Positions 15,230 through 18,710 of a stretch of 18,710 nucleotides of DNA are shown here, one piece after another. Made by a program: the position numbers and the translations under genes. Position 1 is the first letter of the stretch. Each line of letters opens with the position of its first letter. The DNA lies in assembly GCA_937876995.1 (NCBI GenBank), contig CALEFD010000041.1, positions 1 through 18,710 on the forward strand, given 5' to 3'. The stretch is from an uncultured Bacteroidales bacterium. GTDB lineage: Bacteria > Bacteroidota > Bacteroidia > Bacteroidales > Bacteroidaceae. A model generated the notes under the pieces. The model ran no database searches and was not told where the DNA came from. It was given only the letters and a program-made list of their open reading frames with translations.

Positions 15230-16078
15230 TTATTTGATTAGTTCCATAGATAAAATTCTTATATCTCTAATAGGTCTGTCACTTGGGTCGGTAGTAGCTT
15301 TTTGAATCTTCTCAACTACATCCATACCATCTGTTACTTCGCCAAAAACAGTGTACTGATTGTCCAGGAATGGTGTGCCACCAACTGTTGTGTAGGCCTC
15401 TATCTGTTCAGTAGTAAAGTGAAAACCACCTTGTTTGTCAAATATAGATTCTGTCTCTGCTATAAGTTTTTCCTGTAACTGTTTAAGACCGGCATTATCA
15501 GAAGCTTGCTGTAATTTAATGATTGTATCTCTGTTTTCCATACAAAGATTGTTGAATATACCTTGCAAAGTTTGTTCTGCAAGTTGTGATTCCATCTGTT
15601 GCAAGTCACGTTCCTTATATTTTTTACCGGTAACTATGTAAAATTGTGAACCGGAAGATCTCTTCTGTGGATTCACCTGGTCTGCCTGACGTGCAGCGCT
15701 AAGTGCGCCATACTTATGAAAGTATTTTGGGTAGATGAATTCTGCAGGTAGAGTATAATCGGGACCGCCAGAACCAAGTCTTGCACCTTTTTCGGCAGTT
15801 TTTGAATCCGGGTCACCAGCCTGTACCATAAAATCACGAATTACACGGTGAAACAAAGTGCTGTCATAATATTGTTCTTCCACCAACTTTATAAAGTTAT
15901 CTCTATGGGAAGGAGTCTCATTGTAAAGCTTTATGTTTATATCTCCTTCGGTGGTTTTAATTAAAACTTTTGTTTCCGGTTCCTGTGATTGTGCACTGGC
16001 ATTTTTTGCACTATTGCCATTGCAAGAATTGATTGTTACTGCCATGATGATTGAAAGTAAAGTAATTTTAAGTTTCAT
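15230..16078 (-). CDS. Cyclophilin-type peptidyl-prolyl isomerase lipoprotein
   Basis: This 282-aa enzyme is predicted to catalyse cis-trans isomerisation of X-Pro bonds in exported proteins. The signal peptide ends at a lipobox (TINSC, lipidated C19), so it is membrane-anchored in the periplasm. The cyclophilin core is split. Residues 37-152 contain the active-site block FHRVIRDFMVQAGDP (catalytic R78) and the SSGSQFYIV strand. Residues 233-282 contain GGTPFLDNQYTVFGEV and the final strands. Between them is an extra ~80-residue, mostly helical and charged insert (153-232) that small cyclophilins lack. It is first in a two-gene unit with the alkaline phosphatase (5-nt gap), which may be one of its clients, though this is inference. 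Divergent from the polysaccharide genes. Confidence 0.92.
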   Translation of the reverse strand: MKLKITLLSIIMAVTINSCNGNSAKNASAQSQEPETKVLIKTTEGDINIKLYNETPSHRDNFIKLVEEQYYDSTLFHRVIRDFMVQAGDPDSKTAEKGARLGSGGPDYTLPAEFIYPKYFHKYGALSAARQADQVNPQKRSSGSQFYIVTGKKYKERDLQQMESQLAEQTLQGIFNNLCMENRDTIIKLQQASDNAGLKQLQEKLIAETESIFDKQGGFHFTTEQIEAYTTVGGTPFLDNQYTVFGEVTDGMDVVEKIQKATTDPSDRPIRDIRILSMELIK

Positions 16079-16102
16079 ATCTAAATATCTCTTATAATTT
16101 TA

Positions 16103-16110
16103 CAAAGATA
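16103..16110 (-). promoter_or_regulatory. -7 box of the PPIase-phosphatase operon
   Basis: Reading leftward the sequence is TATCTTTG (plus strand CAAAGATA), a perfect TAnnTTTG, 24 nt before the PPIase ATG. The expected -33 position (16131-16134) does not match TTTG well, so the promoter is probably weak or activator-dependent. Confidence 0.5.
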
Positions 16111-16138
16111 GTATTATAGATTGGATTTTATGCGGTGT

Positions 16139-16177
16139 GTTAATAAACTTTGGCAAAAAAGTTAATGTTTATTAACT
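16139..16177. repeat. Nested inverted repeats in the divergent intergenic region
   Basis: GTTAATAAAC (16139-16148) and GTTTATTAAC (16167-16176) form a perfect 10-bp inverted repeat with an 18-nt gap. Inside the right half, AGTTAAT (16160-16166) and ATTAACT (16171-16177) form a second, mutually exclusive 7-bp hairpin with a 4-nt loop. The element lies between the divergent PPIase and polysaccharide promoters. An operator or a switch between two hairpins are both possible; function unknown. Confidence 0.5.
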
Positions 16178-16223
16178 CAACTATAGAGAAAATGAAAAAG
16201 TAATACAAATTCTTTAATGATAA

Positions 16224-16255
16224 TTTGGAAATATGGCGTAAAATGCAGACTTTTG
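16224..16255 (+). promoter_or_regulatory. Bacteroidota-type promoter of the polysaccharide operon
   Basis: TTTG (16224-16227) is followed after 20 nt by GACTTTTG (16248-16255), one mismatch from TAnnTTTG. A start near 16260 would leave a leader of only about 20-25 nt before the GTG at 16284. The rest of this 205-nt intergenic region is AT-rich and holds the inverted repeats and the leftward -7 box; nothing else is evident. Confidence 0.65.
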
Positions 16256-16283
16256 CATTTAAGTTACTAATTAATATAGCATC

Positions 16284-18212
16284 GTGATCGTGGAAGAAGG
16301 ATTTGTAAAAAAATGTAGTCGATTGGTTTCCAGGTATTTGAATACCAGGGTAGTGTTCGTAATAGATGTGCTTTTATCTGTCTTGGCCTCTTTCTTGATG
16401 CTATTGGCTGCGAGCGGCACCGATAAAGGTGCCGAAATAACTCCGTTTATAATCCTGCAATGGAGTATTGCTTCAGGAGTGTTTTTTGCAATTGCTTCAA
16501 TTATTACCAGAAGCTACAGAATCATTATTCGTCACTCCACAATGCGCGATTTGGCGAATTTAGTGACAGTGGTTACTCTTTCAGAATTGATGCTGGGTGC
16601 TGTTGTTTATATAGTTGAAGATACGCCATTATCTGAGATATTATGGTTGATGTTGCTTGATTCCATATTTACCTTCCTGCTTCTGATTGTAGTACGTTTG
16701 GCTATGATTGTAAGCTATGATCTGTTTAAATCTAAAATGCGTGAACGTATGAACATAAAACGTATTTTAGTATATGGAACACACGAAAAATCAATTGCAG
16801 TTATTACACGTCTTTTAGATTCTTCACACTATGACATAGTGGGCTTTATAAGTCCCTCTTCTTCTGATAAACGTATCAGGATTTCCAACTTCAAGGTATA
16901 TCATGCAAGTACGGAAGAAGAATTGAATAGTCTGGCCACCGATTTGGGTTTAAGCGGTATTTTGTTTACTACAGAACAGGATGCTCAGACAGAACAGGAC
17001 AGACTTATCCAAATGGCAACATCATTGAATATCAAGATATTGGTGGTACCAAGTATCAATGAAGTTGAAGGTAATAACTTGTTGCATTACAGAGTTCGTG
17101 AGATCAAAATTGAAGATCTTTTAGGTCGTCCTGAGATAGAAATTTCAATAGATGAAATTAAAAAGAGATTTTCCGATAATGTTATTTTGGTAACAGGTGC
17201 TGCAGGTTCTATTGGTTCTGAGCTTTGCAGACAGTTGGCTCAATTTAATGTTAAGAAATTGGTGTTGTTTGACAATGCAGAAACACCTATGCACAATATC
17301 AGATTGGAATTAGAAGATACATATCCCGATTTGAACTTTGTTCCTGTAATAGGTGATGTACGTAGTGTTGACAGATTGGATTTTGTGTTCCGTGAACATC
17401 GTCCTTCTGTAGTATTCCATGCAGCAGCATATAAACACGTTCCTTTGATGGAGGAGAACCCATGCGAAGCTGTGCATGTAAATGTTATAGGTTCTAAAAA
17501 TGTGGCAGATAAATGTTTGCAGTATGGAGTAGAGATGATGGTTATGGTAAGTACCGATAAAGCCGTTAATCCTACAAATATAATGGGTTGCACCAAGAGA
17601 TTGGCAGAGATATATGTTCAGTCATTAGGATTGGCATTAACCAGTGGTAAGCAGGAGGGTAACACAAGATTTGTAACAACCAGATTCGGTAATGTGCTTG
17701 GTTCAAATGGTTCTGTTATACCTCGTTTCCGCAAACAGATTGAATGTGGTGGTCCGGTTACAGTTACCGATCCGGAGATTAACCGTTTCTTTATGACTAT
17801 TCCGGAAGCTTGTCGATTGGTTATGGAGGCAGCTACAATATCTACAGGAAATCAGATAGTAGTATTCGATATGGGTACTCCTGTTAAGATAGTGGATCTT
17901 GCCCGCAGAATGATAGAATTGGCAGGTTTTGTTCCTGAAAAAGATATTCCAATAGTATTTACAGGATTGCGTCCGGGTGAAAAATTATATGAAGAGGTGC
18001 TTTCTACAAGAGAGAATACTGACCCAACATCGCACGACCGAATTAGAGTTGCCAGAGTTCGTGAGTACGATTATGACGAGGTTAAGGCTATTTTTGAAAA
18101 GATGGAAAGATTGGCTCTTGACGTTTATATTCCGGATATGGTACGCTTGATGAAAGAGACTGTACCTGAGTTTAAATCGAAGAACTCCAGATTTGAAATT
18201 TACGATAAATAG
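16284..18212 (+). CDS. Membrane-bound nucleotide-sugar dehydratase/epimerase (FlaA1/WbpM/CapD class)
   Basis: This 642-aa protein is predicted to convert a UDP-N-acetylhexosamine to a 4-keto-6-deoxy sugar for capsule, O-antigen or glycan synthesis. The N-terminus has about four transmembrane helices (within residues 23-150). A first Rossmann-like domain follows (about 155-280). Then comes the extended-SDR catalytic domain with the NAD-binding loop GAAGSIG (305-311), the TDKAVNP block and M434-x3-K438. Methionine in place of the usual SDR tyrosine is known in the WbpM/FlaA1/PglF group, which supports a 4,6-dehydratase. The length fits that long membrane-bound form. The frame opens after a TAA at 16272 with no ATG nearby, so GTG at 16284 (or GTG at 16290) is the start. 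It is followed 33 nt later by the UpxY-like gene in the same orientation. Confidence 0.92.
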   Translation: MIVEEGFVKKCSRLVSRYLNTRVVFVIDVLLSVLASFLMLLAASGTDKGAEITPFIILQWSIASGVFFAIASIITRSYRIIIRHSTMRDLANLVTVVTLSELMLGAVVYIVEDTPLSEILWLMLLDSIFTFLLLIVVRLAMIVSYDLFKSKMRERMNIKRILVYGTHEKSIAVITRLLDSSHYDIVGFISPSSSDKRIRISNFKVYHASTEEELNSLATDLGLSGILFTTEQDAQTEQDRLIQMATSLNIKILVVPSINEVEGNNLLHYRVREIKIEDLLGRPEIEISIDEIKKRFSDNVILVTGAAGSIGSELCRQLAQFNVKKLVLFDNAETPMHNIRLELEDTYPDLNFVPVIGDVRSVDRLDFVFREHRPSVVFHAAAYKHVPLMEENPCEAVHVNVIGSKNVADKCLQYGVEMMVMVSTDKAVNPTNIMGCTKRLAEIYVQSLGLALTSGKQEGNTRFVTTRFGNVLGSNGSVIPRFRKQIECGGPVTVTDPEINRFFMTIPEACRLVMEAATISTGNQIVVFDMGTPVKIVDLARRMIELAGFVPEKDIPIVFTGLRPGEKLYEEVLSTRENTDPTSHDRIRVARVREYDYDEVKAIFEKMERLALDVYIPDMVRLMKETVPEFKSKNSRFEIYDK

Positions 18213-18220
18213 TGTTGTAT

Positions 18221-18244
18221 CCGTTATAGGGGAGAGAATAACGG
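18221..18244 (+). promoter_or_regulatory. Hairpin with purine-rich loop before the UpxY-like start
   Basis: CCGTTAT (18221-18227) and ATAACGG (18238-18244) form a perfect 7-bp stem. The 10-nt loop AGGGGAGAGA contains an SD-like sequence. The stem ends one nt before the ATG at 18246. This is unusual for a Bacteroidota gene and could control initiation or act as a pause site; neither is shown. Confidence 0.5.
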
Positions 18245-18245
18245 C

Positions 18246-18710
18246 ATGAAGGGTCCTATTGATAAAGATAGTCTACTTATTCCTAAAAGATTTATTCCTA
18301 TAGATCAAGCGGGTGAATTGGATAGTTTCTATTCCAATAAACATTGGTTTGTTGGTTATGTTAAGTATTGTCATGAACAGAGGGTGGCAGACAAATTAGT
18401 TTCTATGGGTGTGGAGTATTATCTCCCGATGCAGAAACGGAAGAAGCAATGGAGTGATAGGGTTAAGACTGTCAATGTAATGATAATGCCACGATATATA
18501 TTTATTCGTTGCAAACCATCGGAACGAATTCCACTTATTCAGGAAATATATGATCTGAAGAGTTATATGATGGATAAAGCCAACCATACTCCGGTTATTA
18601 TAAGAGACGATCAGATGGATAAATTTCGTAAGATGGTAGATTACGAGACATTATCGGTGGTGGTAGATCCTACCCAGTTTGAACCGGGTGAAATGGTAGA
18701 GTTGGTATGT
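18246..18710 (+). CDS. UpxY/NusG-family transcription antiterminator (partial, 3' end missing)
   Basis: This frame starts at the ATG at 18246 and runs off the window after 155 codons with no stop. An N-terminal extension of about 30 residues precedes an NGN (NusG N-terminal) domain: HWFVGYVKYCHEQRVADKL (33-51), then EYYLPMQKRKKQWSDRVK, the PRYIFIRC strand (82-89), and a helix around DDQMDKF. The last residues, FEPGEMVELVC, begin the KOW motif. Residue pattern and position match the UpxY proteins of Bacteroides capsule loci, which let RNA polymerase read through early terminators of their own polysaccharide operon. It is second in the operon here, 33 nt behind the dehydratase gene. Which genes it controls lies beyond the window. 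Confidence 0.9.
   Translation, partial: MKGPIDKDSLLIPKRFIPIDQAGELDSFYSNKHWFVGYVKYCHEQRVADKLVSMGVEYYLPMQKRKKQWSDRVKTVNVMIMPRYIFIRCKPSERIPLIQEIYDLKSYMMDKANHTPVIIRDDQMDKFRKMVDYETLSVVVDPTQFEPGEMVELVC

Noticed and set aside
16103..16255. Invertible promoter of the kind that controls Bacteroides fragilis capsule loci
   Set aside because: The inverted arms are only 10 bp, 18 nt apart and do not flank the promoter box; known invertible capsule promoters have longer repeats enclosing the promoter.
17583..17597. Loss of the catalytic tyrosine in the nucleotide-sugar enzyme as a sign of inactivity
   Set aside because: Methionine at this position with the lysine retained is a known feature of the WbpM/FlaA1/PglF dehydratase group.

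Overview
The window is about 18.7 kb of chromosomal DNA from a member of the Bacteroidales, probably close to Bacteroides or Phocaeicola. The evidence is the near-family-identical RpoC, promoters of the Bacteroidota type (TTTG, about 20 nt, then TAnnTTTG) rather than sigma70 boxes, the general lack of Shine-Dalgarno sequences, abundant lipoprotein signal peptides, and a UpxY-type antiterminator at a polysaccharide locus. I cannot fix the genus. I see no tRNA, rRNA, CRISPR array, insertion sequence, prophage or integrase. The longest stretch without a gene is 205 nt.

Layout. (1) 1-4.6 kb: the 3' end of rpoB and all of rpoC, closed by a strong hairpin shared with the convergent dgt. (2) 4.6-9.8 kb: dgt (dNTP triphosphohydrolase) points left and dut (dUTPase) points right from one intergenic region. 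dut heads a tight four-gene operon: dut, a TPR lipoprotein, a DUF4292 lipoprotein and an EnvC-like coiled-coil/LytM protein, with spacings of +2, +2 and -4 nt. This joins dUTP sanitation to cell-envelope biogenesis. (3) 9.8-12.6 kb: a leftward M20 deacylase (ArgE-like) and a rightward prfB (RF2) are read from interleaved back-to-back promoters. prfB is followed after 4 nt by a CYTH triphosphatase, and a textbook terminator overlaps the CYTH stop codon. (4) 12.6-16.1 kb: a VanZ-like membrane protein (left), a membrane-anchored helix-hairpin-helix protein (right), and a leftward pair made of a cyclophilin-type lipoprotein PPIase and a secreted PhoA-type alkaline phosphatase. (5) 16.1-18.7 kb: the start of a surface-polysaccharide operon, with a membrane-bound nucleotide-sugar dehydratase/epimerase of the FlaA1/WbpM/CapD class followed by a UpxY/NusG-like antiterminator cut by the window end.

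Most of the content is ordinary housekeeping and I found no clear new system. The points most worth a second look are: an abrupt drop in GC and change of codon usage near base 540 inside rpoC; RF2 with SPY in place of the SPF recognition tripeptide and without the programmed frameshift; a DUF4292 lipoprotein that looks LolB-like beside a catalytically degenerate EnvC; and the polysaccharide operon head, where the antiterminator is second rather than first and its start codon follows a hairpin whose loop carries a purine-rich SD-like sequence. For four genes (dgt, the M20 deacylase, vanZ-like, CYTH) I place the start downstream of the longest open frame. For three of them a promoter box falls inside the longer version.
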